Below are positions 1 to 9,858 of a stretch of DNA of 64,000 nucleotides, piece by piece (position 1 is the first letter of the stretch; each line of letters starts with the position of its first letter). Below the pieces are notes generated by a model. That model ran no database searches. It had not been told where the DNA came from and worked only from the letters and a program-made list of their open reading frames with translations. Position numbers and translations under genes: made by a program. This stretch comes from Chrysophaeum taylorii. Lineage: Eukaryota > Sar > Pelagophyceae > Pelagomonadales > Pelagomonadaceae. The DNA is taken from contig JAQMWT010000037.1 in assembly GCA_029834535.1 (NCBI GenBank), forward strand, positions 184,262-248,261, in the 5' to 3' direction.

Positions 1-476
1 ACCATCCAGAGTCGAAGCTCGCTCTCCGACTCGTCAAGGCTCTCTGTGGCCTCAAACAGTCAGATTTGTTGTGGAACATCAAACTCGACTCGTTCCTTCG
101 ACAACATGAGTTCGGAGGCTCACAAGTCGACACTTGCCTCTATATCAATTGGGATCGATCTATCAACAACTGGGTATTACTATCCGTTTCAGTCGATGAC
201 CTATTGATCACTGGTACCAACACTGCCAAAATCGCGTCTCTTCGCACCGCTCTGGAGACTGAATATGGCAAAGGTACGTGGCATGACAACATCAGATCCT
301 TTCTTGGCATCGATGTTCACTACAATGTCTCCGCTGGTCATCTCACTATGAATGTAGCAGCGAAGATCACTAAGATGCTCGCTGAGCATAAGCTCAACCT
401 ACATAGTCTAGATGTCCCCTATTTGGACATCCTCGCCCAAAAGCCTTCTACGAAATTTCTCTCCGACTTGGCAAAG
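1..476 (+). pseudogene. Family B copia reverse transcriptase fragment
   Basis: C-terminal half of a Ty1/copia RT (RVT_2), open from the window edge. It reads HPESKLALRLVKALCGLKQS, then the catalytic box SVDDLLITG near 193-220, then GIDVHYN and the connection to RNase H. It is closely similar to B1 at 37937-38400. The frame ends where the A1 LTR begins at about 477, so RNase H is missing and this is a remnant broken by insertion. The N-terminal RT would lie outside the window. Confidence 0.92.
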
Positions 477-878
477 TCCAGAGCGCTACACTACATTGTG
501 TACGACACTGGAACTCCTTACTCCTCTCACACCTTTTTCTACTTGAGGGTTTTCTCTCCGTAGTACGGCTTTCCCGCTTCCTTCCTTACCCTTCCGCAAT
601 TATGATTTCCAGATTATGAAGTATTAGATCTGCAGTTCACTTCCAACAAGGAGTAGGCCTCCAGGTGCGTACCGTCAGGTATGGGGTTTTCTGTTTAATT
701 AACAGAGACTTCGTTCCTCGTTGTCAGTGTAAACGCTTCTATGGGACCTAATGTCCTTAAGTAGTTAGGGCCTAAATCCCTACCTTGTGTAGTAGCACGT
801 GACAAGCGGAATGGTCTGTACACGCCTAAGACTGCACGCAGTCTCTACCATGTACCCGGAGAGGGTCAAATCTCTCCA
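477..878 (+). repeat. A1 5' LTR (family A, ~400 bp)
   Basis: Long terminal repeat starting TCCAGAG and ending CTCTCCA, directly followed by the primer-binding site. Homologous LTRs occur at 4083-4847 (inverted), 24039-24833, 26006-26418 and 52889-53289. It contains small inverted repeats able to form hairpins at 690-706 and 829-844, and one around TACCGTCAGGTA. The start was placed by comparing flanks of all five copies and by the polypurine tract next to the inverted copy. No convincing TATA box was identified. Confidence 0.85.
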
Positions 879-892
879 GGTTATGGGCCCAG
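879..892 (+). promoter_or_regulatory. Primer-binding site, half iMet-tRNA type
   Basis: GGTTATGGGCCCAG immediately after the LTR. It is the exact complement of the initiator-Met tRNA anticodon arm (CUGGGCCCAUAACC), the primer used by Drosophila copia as a cleaved half tRNA. The same 14 nt follow LTRs of all three families in this window. Confidence 0.85.
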
Positions 893-1361
893 ATGCGTAG
901 TTGTGTCAGCCCAACTGTGTTGTACGTCTAAATGGAGTGATCAATTTACGCCTGATCTCGAGTACAATGCGACAATGTGTTTGGCGGTGGTCTACTGTAC
1001 ATATTTGTTGTGTGGCGGTATGTGCCCACCAGTTAATTTGGTTTGTGACCGAGTTGGGTCGGCCACTGGTCATGTGCACTCGCATAACCAATAAAATTAA
1101 ATTTTCCCCTACACAAGCCGCGGAAACTTGTACGGGTTTTTCCTTCTATTCCCCAACAAAAGACTGACTGCTCGAGAACTAATCCATTCTTCAGTCTCAA
1201 ATCATCATGTTTAAATGGCATATTGATTTGTTTGGTCTTGTAAATAAGCCCACGCTTAAAATAGCGAACTGTACATACGCATCCGCATGTTAGAAACCCT
1301 TCATTCGAACATGTCAAGTTGCTTTATCACTCCTTTAACCTACCTTGAACAGGTCATGATC
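893..1361 (+). other. A1 5' leader
   Basis: Untranslated stretch between primer-binding site and gag. It is conserved with the leaders of A2 (23510-24024), A3 (25521-25991) and A4 (53304-53771). Short open frames in it are not conserved, and no gene is supported. Confidence 0.7.
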
Positions 1362-4079
1362 ATGTCAAAGCCTAAGCCGATATCCACTACGGATATCTAT
1401 AAGCAGGAACAAATTCTCGTTGATAAGGTCAATGATGGTTTACGTTTCCAAGACAATTCAACTAAGGTCAGTTTGCAACTCGAAGTGCTTCGTAGGCACA
1501 TGACAAGTCCATACGCGGACGCGTTGTTCTCCTTCGATTCGTATGACGCGTATACGCGGAATGCCCCAGAATATAACCAACTTCTCGAACACGAAGTTGA
1601 TATCATTTTCTCCCAATGGAAAGCCGAGAAAATTAACGAACTACATCTACCTAACGAAGATGCCCTGCCTGACTATCTCAAGACATGGCACATCAATCAT
1701 ACACATCAACTATCAGTCGATGCACGTAATGATCTCGAACGACTTTTCTATCAAGAGTCATATAATCTTGTTCGACCCGAATTAAACGAGGATGTTAAGC
1801 GTGTCCTCACTCTTTTAAATACCCGATTCCATAAATCAATTGTGTATGATTCGTCTCTAACCAATATATCCTTCTCCGGTCTTTCTAATGCCGACTGGAT
1901 TAAACACTGCGAAACCTATGCGTTTTTTTTGTACACGTTTTTCAACTTGGAATCTCAAGATCGCCCTGCCCTCGCCATGTGGCCGCAGTTGAAGAAAATT
2001 TACTCGTTTACAGCGCATCCCAATAAAACGCGTGCTTTGATGCTGTTATCCTATCATTATTATGAAACTGTATCCTGTACGGATGTCACTGAACTTAAAT
2101 CTCAATTCAATCGAATGTCCTTAAATGTCAATTGGTATGCTCATGTATTTGTCGAACAACTTCTTGCTTTCCAAACTCAGGCAAGTCAATTGAACACAGA
2201 CGAAGCATCAATTCAATTTAATGATTCCATAATCGCACTTAAAGCTCATGAAGAGCTTTACCGTCTTTACGCAAATCTATCTGACCACGAGCGCTACTCT
2301 CAGTCCCTATTAGAATGGTGCAAACTTCACGAAACACGCTCGGGAAACAACTCGACTCGTGATCCTGACGTTTTAAAGCTAGTTGATCCCAATGATGTTC
2401 GCCCGTTATTGGAGTTCTTGTTATAGATATACAATGAGACAAAATTCTCATCTAACCGACGCTTGGATAAACCCGCATCATGGATTCCATATATCCCTGG
2501 TACTACCGCTACCAAGCCACCTAAAGTATTGCGGATGGACACCATTCATCAGTCCCACGACTCTCTAAACAACGCTTATTCATTGTTAGCTACCGTCGCT
2601 GGACAGTCTAGCTTTAATGCTCGTAAGCTTCGTAACGCAAAAGACAAGGCGTCGACAATTTCACCTCGGGGCACATCCTACTATCGCCCACCTTCTAATT
2701 ATAATGTCAAAGGTACCAGTTTTGATCGTCCTGTCTACTCACAATCCACTAATCGCAATTCACGCTCTAACATGTCATTAATGGATCGAGCTACTTATCA
2801 AGTAGACCGTCTTCGCCATCTGTTTAATAAGTTACAGGAAGCAAATCCCAATCCCAAATCCTTCAACCAATTCTAAAATAGTACAAGAAGAAATGAAGAG
2901 CTTACTAAGTACTCTCTGGACCACTGCTTCTCAAGCTTCTACACAGACTCTCGATCCAGAAGAAGCCACCCAAGTTCACCTATACCTATCACGAGTTGAT
3001 ACAATGTCCAACACCATCTCGAACCTTCTAGAGACAGATAAAGAGTCTCACATCGTAGAAGAAAAGGATCAAGTTGAAATTTCTGCTCCTGCAGCGTCCC
3101 CCAGTGATGCGGATCAGAGGGGGACTGCTGAAACTGAAAAGATGTTTCACACTTTTCTATCTATCAAAGATGATGAAATCGACAATATTCCTCAACCGCT
3201 ACAGCAGCATATAAATGCTAAAGCACAGAATGCTGTCGTTCGTCGTCAAGCTCGGGAAACTTCTTTGCACTCTGAGCTTCCCAATAATCAACAAAACGAA
3301 GAAAACGAGGATGGTACAGATCCCCCTGTGTTGCTCCCGAAATTAAAGAATGGTCTTACACTTTTTGTGGTACCTTCCGAACAAACGCAAAGTTTCATGA
3401 CTCAGTATGTGTTTGGTCAAAGTTCTACACATGCTTGTTATGCAACAATGCTTAAACTGTATAATGAATACAACTTACCATTAATGACTACGCCTGGATA
3501 TGCTGATACGTGCGCTTCTCAACATGTGGTTAACTTTAAACGTTACGCCGACCCACTACATATCGTTAAACTGCCCGAATCCTTGTCACCCGCAATCCAG
3601 ACGGCTACAGACACCCAAAGTATCACTCATGCCATGATAATGAGAACAGTCATCCCTGCTCTTCCAAAGCATCCTAACGTTGGATATGAAGCTAGATGTT
3701 GCTCTTTTCCTACCCAAACAAAATCAACATAGCGATCCTGATTTGCACATCATCAGCATGACTCAATGGGGAGAAGACAATCTTGGTTCACACCTCTATG
3801 GGGTTGATTTAAAGGACAATCATCTATCCAGAGCAAGATTGACGACAACGTCAAGATTACTTTGTTTAGATTAAACAATTTTTTACCTACTCTCCCAATT
3901 TATTCGTTACAGCAAGCTAAAGCTCGAAAAATGGAACTACGCTCTTTACAGTTCAGATTGAGTGCTTTTAACGAACAACGTGAGATGCTTAAACTATATG
4001 CCAAACTTCTTGAACGTGTAATTTACGTCCCGTGGTCTAAAACTATTTTGGAGTCCATGCACTCACAGTTGCCTTGTGT
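1362..4079 (+). pseudogene. A1 gag-protease, decayed
   Basis: Gag starts at ATG 1362 (MSKPKPISTTDIYKQEQ); A4 begins at the same codon, which decided the start. The protein is alpha-rich with no CCHC zinc knuckle. A TAG at 2424-2426 replaces the Lys codon seen in A4. Frameshifts follow near 2855, 3690 and 3800. The retropepsin motif is DTCAS at 3505-3519, with Cys where Gly is usual in DTGAS. The reading frame then enters the region preceding the methyltransferase in A2 (SMHSQLP) but is cut at about 4080 by an LTR in opposite orientation. Gag would form the capsid and PR would cut the polyprotein. Identity rests on position and on similarity to A2 and A4. Confidence 0.8.
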
Positions 4080-4082
4080 TCG

Positions 4083-4847
4083 TGGAGAGATTTGACCCTC
4101 TCCGGGTACATGGTAGAGACTGCGTGCAGTCTTAGGCGTGTACAGACCATTCCGCTTGTCACATGCTACTACACAAGGTAGGGATTTAAGCCCTAACTCC
4201 TTAAGGACATTAAGTCCCATAGAAGCGTTTACGCTGACAACGAGGAACGAAGCCTCTGTTAATTAAACAGAAAACCCCGTACCTGACGGTACGCGCCTGG
4301 AGGCCTACTCCGTGTTGGAAGAGAGCTTCAGACTGTATTCTTCATAGTCATGAGTAAGTAATTGCGGAAGGGTAAGGAAGGAATGAGGGAAAGCCGTATT
4401 AACCAACTTCAGACCTCTCCCGAGCATGGGAGCCAGGCCGGACCGACAGGAGCCAGTCCGGAATCACGGGCCTGTAGACGAGGAGCGCCGAAAGGTCGGT
4501 CGGCGGAGAGTGACCATCAAGCTTGTCGCCATGCGACGAGGAGACCGCGATGTGACTGACAACCAACTCGTCGATAACCTTCCGTCTTCGCCCCCCGGCC
4601 ATACCCCGTCCCACTGCGAACGTTCCGGCTGCCAACCGGCCCGCCCGGGAGGCGAATAGGTGCCAACCTACGCCGGGAGGGCGGATGCCCTCGCAAGGCT
4701 CAGGATTCATGAGGCACCGTCCTCCATCGCAACCGCAGTCGGCGATCAGGGTAAGCCGTATTACGGAGAGAAAACCCTCTTGCAGAGATATGTGTGAAAG
4801 GCGTGAAATGTTCCAGTGTCGTACACATAATAGTGTAGCTCTCTGGA
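4083..4847 (-). repeat. Family A LTR, inverted, split by a SINE
   Basis: Reverse complement of the 477-878 LTR, about 400 bp once the SINE at 4402-4752 and one duplicated target are removed. No primer-binding site flanks its left end. On the right (minus-strand upstream) it is preceded by GAGGGGG at 4848-4854, so it reads as the 3' LTR of a minus-strand A element whose ORF3 end is at 4965-5690. Together with the LTR at 477 it forms a long inverted repeat around A1 gag-PR. Confidence 0.85.
4402..4752 (-). mobile_element. SINE-like retroposon S1
   Basis: Copy of a ~370 bp interspersed repeat inserted in the inverted A LTR. It is flanked by an 11-bp target duplication AAGCCGTATTA at 4391-4401 and 4753-4763. 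On the minus strand it begins ACCCTGATCGCC and ends GGTCTGAAG plus a degenerate TTGGT tail. Five other copies are at 14630, 24175, 33808, 37202 and 46217. Confidence 0.85.
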
Positions 4848-4854
4848 CCCCCTC
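4848..4854 (-). promoter_or_regulatory. Polypurine tract of an A-type element
   Basis: GAGGGGG on the minus strand, next to the LTR start. The same heptamer precedes the C-family 3' LTRs at 6004-6010 and 55507-55513. It is the expected plus-strand primer for reverse transcription. Confidence 0.6.
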
Positions 4855-4964
4855 AACGTGTGAAAACGGTTTATGCATTTCAGACGTTCTTGAGGCGGAA
4901 CTTGTGCAATATACATGAGAACAGTGAACAATGGAACAAACAACAACAAAACAAGACAAATTAA

Positions 4965-5690
4965 TTATGATGTCGAGCGTGTTGTGATGTTGCGTAAAGA
5001 AGCGGTATCGGTATCCACAAAATCAGATGTGTGGTCGAATTCATACTTGCTATTATCGTCCAGTTCTTTTAACTCTGGAGAAGACGAGTTGTGATCATCG
5101 GAGGATAGGTCGTTAACAGTATTGTGCGTAGTCATTGCATCACTCAAGGTGACCAAGGGTGCCATAACAGACGAGAGGAAGGACATAGCAGCATCTGGTG
5201 TAAGAGCATGTAGATTCAGAGCAGGAATAACACGATCCTGTACATCAGAAATAGCTGCATGTGAACTGTGAGCTGCTTCGTCGATTAGAGCTCGCTGTGC
5301 CTCATTATACGTATCTGGAGGGAACTGTCCAATGGACGAAATCAGCGAACGAGATATTATATGGACAAAGACAGCAAAGGTTGGGATTATAGTGTCCTGA
5401 TGCATCTGAAGACTCGACAGTATGTTGTCTAACAGAGACACATGCTTTATGTTCTCGGTCACTAGCGTATTTAAAGTTTCGCAAGCCTCTTGCATCTGTG
5501 CGAGAGAAGTTAGTGCAAGCGATAGTTGTTGATCTCGTGCCATCAATTGCTGTGCGGTGTTAGTGCGACGTAAGGATAAAGACCGAGCCTCCACTTTTAA
5601 TTGACGTAAAGCTTCAGTCATATTGTCGTTAGCATTGTCTGGCGTGGGTTCAGAGGGTGGATTATCGATGGGTGTGGGTGTTGCATTTTC
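4965..5690 (-). pseudogene. ORF3 C-terminal part, family A
   Basis: Open frame of about 240 codons from the end of the C1 LTR to a TGA at 4965. The N-terminus is cut off by C1. It starts Pro/Thr-rich, then is helical with coiled-coil-like leucine spacing, and ends in an acidic Ser/Asp-rich tail. It aligns loosely with C-family ORF3b: PALNLHALTPDAAMSFLSSV here against TFQIDSLSPSILNALLALTL at 6151-6804. Its place between RT-RH (lost) and the polypurine tract matches ORF3 in C. Function is unknown; similarity across two families argues for a real product. Confidence 0.6.
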
Positions 5691-6003
5691 TGCAGAGCAT
5701 TTAGCAGGCAGTGGTAAGTCACCTGGGAAACTATCCCGTCTCATCGTGTACGTCTGGAAAGGTTAATTCGGGGAATGAAGGTTATGTTCCCTATATCCTC
5801 AGAACACGACAGGCGGCATCTAGAACTACACGATAAAGGTTAAGTGTATAGTGCTACATACCTCGGGGCGCGCTAAACCATGATGATGAGCGTAGGCACA
5901 AATCAGAGGACTATTTGATTGTGTAGAAAGGAAGAAGAAGGGTGAGGAAGAGATCACGTTCTCAACGGACGGATAAGGGTAAGAGGCAGCAGATTTCTCT
6001 GCA
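5691..6003 (-). repeat. C1 3' LTR (family C, 313 bp)
   Basis: On the minus strand it starts TGCAGAG and ends CTCTGCA, perfect 7-bp terminal inverted repeats with canonical TG...CA ends, preceded by GAGGGGG. The same LTR is at 29076-29393 (D, followed by a primer-binding site) and 55197-55506 (C2). It contains ATGGTTTAG (5873-5881) and, just downstream, GAGGTATGT, which resembles a 5' splice site. Confidence 0.88.
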
Positions 6004-6010
6004 CCCCCTC
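6004..6010 (-). promoter_or_regulatory. Polypurine tract of C1
   Basis: GAGGGGG directly before the LTR start TGCAGAG on the minus strand, repeated at the same place in C2. Confidence 0.75.
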
Positions 6011-6150
6011 GAGATGTCTTAAGCGCAAGGTGCGACTGTAGAGCATCTCTTGAGAAAGATGATGATGAAGAGAAAAAGAAAAAAAAGGAAGGAATACAGT
6101 CTTGATGGTCACAGAGGTCACATACGAAGCATCAAGAGTGTAGAAGGGTC
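6011..6150 (-). other. C1 3' untranslated segment
   Basis: Between the ORF3b stop and the polypurine tract, conserved with C2. No gene seen. Confidence 0.5.
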
Positions 6151-6804
6151 TTAGGACTTGGACTTGGACTTGGTGGAGCTGAGAGTCGACTTGACCCTTT
6201 TGAACAGAACATTTAGAAACACAGATACAACAGACAGTGAGTTAGGATTATTAATCATCGTCAGCTTCTGCTGTAGGTGGTGAACACCAATAGCTGAACG
6301 ATGTGGTGGCAAGAGAAGGGTGAGTGCAAGTAGAGCATTCAGTATGGATGGCGATAGAGAATCTATTTGAAAGGTGTCCAGTTGGTTTTCCAAAAAATAA
6401 AAGGTTGGACTTGGCGAACGAAGGACGAAGATAGAAGAGTCTTCAGATTCACATGTTCACATGAGAGCGGACGGAATGCTCTGAAGCATGAGAGCAACTT
6501 GTCACGTAGATGAAGGAGGTGATCGTCCGGGGAGGAGTAGTTGGTAGCATGTTGATCATGAGCGGTGAGTATTAAGCGAGACAACAGCTCTGTGATCTTG
6601 TACAGTGTACAAGTAACAAGTGGGTGTTGGCTGTAGGAGGGAAGAGCCGGTTCTCCAGGGTGGTGTTTCCTGGAGTTGGTCGACTTGTTGGCACAAGAAG
6701 TCGGAATCAGCAAGCGAAGCAGAAGGCGTAGGTAACGGTGGCGAAGATATCTCCAGAATAGCGTCTAGCGTGGAGTGTGAGTAGTTTAATGACGTTTCGG
6801 TCAA
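6151..6804 (-). pseudogene. C1 ORF3b, function unknown
   Basis: Begins at the SLNY motif (TETSLNY, 6781-6804) and ends with a basic repeat KSKSKS. Predicted helical protein with a Pro/Ser-rich N-terminus; DFLCQQVDQLQET starts the helical part. The frame is broken against C2 near 6690 and 6420. C2 at 55624-56316 is the homologue, and a distant one from family A is at 4965-5690. No enzyme motif or membrane segment is recognised. Confidence 0.55.
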
Positions 6805-7971
6805 CGTTAAAAAAAGGGGTGCAGGAAGCCTTAATGTTCTGCCTGAACATAAGTGTGGCCGAACATTACATTCCGGAGTGATAGCGGTTCTGTATCATCA
6901 GAGGATGATGCGTAGTTGTTAAGATGTTGTATACGCGATCGGATAACAGTATGAATCACATGGTGGTATTTGATGGGCTTGAACATAGCCTGAGTTTTAC
7001 GAGCTTGTGTTCGCTCGAGCGTTACAAGAAAGTTAAGATGCTCCAGGTGCATCTGAGTAATAAGCCGAAGATCCAGTGCCAATGGTAATTGAATAGTGGA
7101 GTCTGTGGCTGCATCGGTTACTGATAAGACTAAATGAGCAAGTGACGAATGTTGTGTTAGATTGCTGGTCAAGAGATGTAGCTCCTTTGGCAAATGATAC
7201 GTGCGTATGATGGTTGCGCGTATATGACCAGCTGAGCACCCGTTACAGGAGGGTTGGAAGGAAGTAGCATTACGTGCACATACGTTAGGTTGTATGGGCG
7301 CCTGATCGGTGTTGTGACAAGCACAACAAATGTTAGTGGTGATAGTTGAGATGGGAATATGACCATTCTTCTTGTGGTCATCTGTGTTAAGGTGACTCAG
7401 CACTTCAGTGGGGAGTTCACTAGGTGCTTGTGACTTCGAATTATATGTGGTAGAAGCAAGAAATGTAGGATGACAGGATGAAACGTTCACGTTTGGGGCC
7501 TCTGTAGCAGCCAATAGAAGTAATAGCAGGAGCAGCTTCCCAAAATGTAGTAATGGGTAGGCGCATGGATATGAGCGTCGTAAGTTCCACAAACAGTAAA
7601 GAGTCAGCAGAGTCATATATCGAGTTGAGTGCCGTAGAGATTTCCGCTCGCATAACAGAAGAGAGAAAGGGCGTGGCAGGAGTACGGAGGCTCTCAGAAC
7701 GAGCGAATCCTCGTTCAATCAGGGCAAAATCCATGTTGAGGCCATCGCTGGTGTCGGTGAGATAGTAGCAGCCTGGGAGGTAGTAGGAGTGACAGTGGTT
7801 ATGGGTTGTCGCTTTTGAAACAACTTGGGAGAGATGCCACGGCCACGGGAGTGTCAAGAAGACATGAACAACACTCGCCCGTGTACAAAAAAAATGTGGC
7901 AAGAGAAGGAAAGGCCAACGATAGTTTAACGACGCTGCGGTCACTAGAGTTAGGTATCGAGTTAGGTATCT
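6805..7971 (-). pseudogene. C1 ORF3a, Cys-rich accessory protein
   Basis: Follows the RT-RH stop TGA (7972-7974) in the same frame and begins with TAASLNY at 7921-7944. It reads on through FVELTTLISMRLPITTFWEA to GCYRGPKRERFILSSY, then a frameshift near 7460 relative to C2. The next part has Cys pairs (CCACH, CARN, CNGCSAGH) that look zinc-binding, and it ends FGHTYVQAEH, TAA at 6831. A T7 tract lies just downstream (T21 in C2). Not a known retroelement domain; env is possible by position, but no signal peptide or membrane anchor is visible. Confidence 0.55.
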
Positions 7972-9858
7972 TCAATCCTGTAAAGGATTGTCGTGGGAGG
8001 CATGATGCATACCGAGTAGAGAACGAAAAGTTGAGAACTCAGCCGCAAGTGGTTTTGTAAAGCCATCCGCCACGTTCAGCTTGCCGGGAACATGATGGAC
8101 TCGTATTTTCTGAAGCGATATGTACTCACGAATCTTAAACCATCTAGTCGACAGTGCCTTGGATCGAGAGGACCCATCTGGGTTATTAGAGGTGTGAACA
8201 GCGGCAGCATTGTCAGACAAAAGAGGTAGGCTTCTGATGAAGCGCATATCTTCAGCAATTGGGTTGTCATTGTCATCGAAGTCAACAGGGTCAGCAGTGT
8301 TCTCACCATTAGCATTGTTGACGTAGAAGGTGGGGTTGACGACAAAGGAGAGTTCCAACACCAGCTTGCGTAGCCAAACAGCTTCATCAGCACAAATACT
8401 GAGGGCAATCAACTCAGCTTCGTGAGTTGAGCAGGAGACAATCGGTTGAAGTTTGCTTTTCCAACCAATAAGGCAGTTGAAAAGATAGAAGACAAACCCG
8501 GTGGTAGATTTCCTATCTTCCTGTGCTAAGGAAGGGGCATTGTCAGCGTCAACCATGGCAACTAAGGAGTCAAACTGTCCAGTAGATACATCCTGTGGTT
8601 GGTAGTCGACCACAGTGGATAGATCTATTCGATTAGCGGAGACAGTGCGAGGGTGAGCTTCGATGGCATTACCTTTAGGGTGAAACCAGAGGCGAAGTGA
8701 GCGGTTTTCCGGCTTCTTGAGGTAGCGAAGCTCTAGCATTTGGACGTGAACATATGTGGGTGCATGCATACCACGCGAACATCTGCCCAAGGCTTGCGAG
8801 AAGTCAGGTCTGCAGGCAACTTGCATGAACACCAGCTTGCCAAGGAGGGTGGCAAAGTGCGAGTTGATGTACAACTCTGTTTCAGTGCTGGGAGTGCCAT
8901 CTTTATACTTGAAGGACGATGACATAGGATATTTAAGCGGGGTCAGTTGCTGCAAGACTGGGTGATCAGCGAAGAGTTCATCCAGCTTGGCTTGCACATC
9001 CAGTGAAATGGAGCCGTCAGATGTGCGACACACACGCATGCCTAGGAGGGTATGGACAGGTTCAAACTGCTCTACAGCATACCGTTTGTGGAGGGCATCC
9101 TGTAATTCAGTACGAAGAGGGTCGTCATTGGACACAATAACAATGTCGTCTACAGACAGACTGCATACGACGAACTTAGCATGTGCGGATACTCGAGCAT
9201 ATAGGCAAGAGTCCGGGTGCAGGTGTTTGTAACCAAGGCTACGGAAGAAGCCGTCTATCTCTTTGTTCCAAAGGGATGGTGATTGCCTAAGTCCATAAAG
9301 TGACTTCAGCAGTTTCGGTAGACGTCGGCCCTTGTACTTAGCGTCATCGGGGTCGATAAGCTTGATGCCGTCTGGTAACTGAACATAGACATTGGCATCG
9401 ATGTCAGACTGAACGAAGGCGTTCGGGACGTCTGCATGGTAGACAGGCAATTGCTTGTATGCTGCGATAGCTAGTAGTACCCGGATTGCGGTCATGGTGG
9501 CCATGGGGCTGAAGGTACCTAAGAAATCGGCGCCAAGAGATGCTAGGAAGCCACGTAGTACGAGGCGAGCCTTGTGCTTAAGGTATTTGCCTGCAGAGTC
9601 TGTTTTAATCTTCAGCACCATCTTGCTGTCAATAGGACGAGAGACACCGTCGGGTAAGGAAAGTTTGAAGCAGCCAAAGCGGATAATGTCGTGGAGTTCC
9701 TTGGCGATGGCCTTGAGGTAGGCGTGCCTGTTTTCAGGCGACAAACCGTGGAGGCACTTAAGTTTATATTCGTCAATGGAAACGTCCGCTTCTTGGGCCT
9801 TATATTCGTCAGGACCAACAGTGGCTGGTGAATTATAGTTTAGCGACGTTGCGGTCGA
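7972..9858 (-). CDS. pol: C1 reverse transcriptase-RNase H
   Basis: Intact copia RT-RH, starting after the TATSLNY motif. RT: KMVLKIKTDSAGKY, KARLVLRGF, DVPNAFVQSDI, SLYGLRQSPSLW, catalytic SVDDIVIVSND near 9130-9160. RNase H: DADNAPSLAQEDRKSTTGF, SCSTHEAELIAL, LSDNAAAV, and the terminal VADGFTKPLA typical of copia. It shares one open frame with the upstream spacer from 10464. It copies the element RNA in cytoplasmic particles. Two residues in LELRYLKK are missing relative to C2 (LEHLLRYLKK), which could affect activity. The stop is TGA, followed in the same frame by ORF3a. Confidence 0.95.
   Translation of the reverse strand, partial: STATSLNYNSPATVGPDEYKAQEADVSIDEYKLKCLHGLSPENRHAYLKAIAKELHDIIRFGCFKLSLPDGVSRPIDSKMVLKIKTDSAGKYLKHKARLVLRGFLASLGADFLGTFSPMATMTAIRVLLAIAAYKQLPVYHADVPNAFVQSDIDANVYVQLPDGIKLIDPDDAKYKGRRLPKLLKSLYGLRQSPSLWNKEIDGFFRSLGYKHLHPDSCLYARVSAHAKFVVCSLSVDDIVIVSNDDPLRTELQDALHKRYAVEQFEPVHTLLGMRVCRTSDGSISLDVQAKLDELFADHPVLQQLTPLKYPMSSSFKYKDGTPSTETELYINSHFATLLGKLVFMQVACRPDFSQALGRCSRGMHAPTYVHVQMLELRYLKKPENRSLRLWFHPKGNAIEAHPRTVSANRIDLSTVVDYQPQDVSTGQFDSLVAMVDADNAPSLAQEDRKSTTGFVFYLFNCLIGWKSKLQPIVSCSTHEAELIALSICADEAVWLRKLVLELSFVVNPTFYVNNANGENTADPVDFDDNDNPIAEDMRFIRSLPLLSDNAAAVHTSNNPDGSSRSKALSTRWFKIREYISLQKIRVHHVPGKLNVADGFTKPLAAEFSTFRSLLGMHHASHDNPLQD

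Noticed and set aside
879-892. Initiator tRNA gene fragment
   Set aside because: Only the anticodon-arm complement is present and always next to an LTR; it is a primer-binding site, not a tRNA gene.
4391-4763. Protein genes within the SINE copies (frames of 77-100 codons)
   Set aside because: The frames recur because the repeat recurs; they are not kept in S3 and have no known family.
477-4847. DIRS-like element with inverted terminal repeats
   Set aside because: Primer-binding site, DDE integrase and copia RT in related copies show a copia family; no tyrosine recombinase seen.
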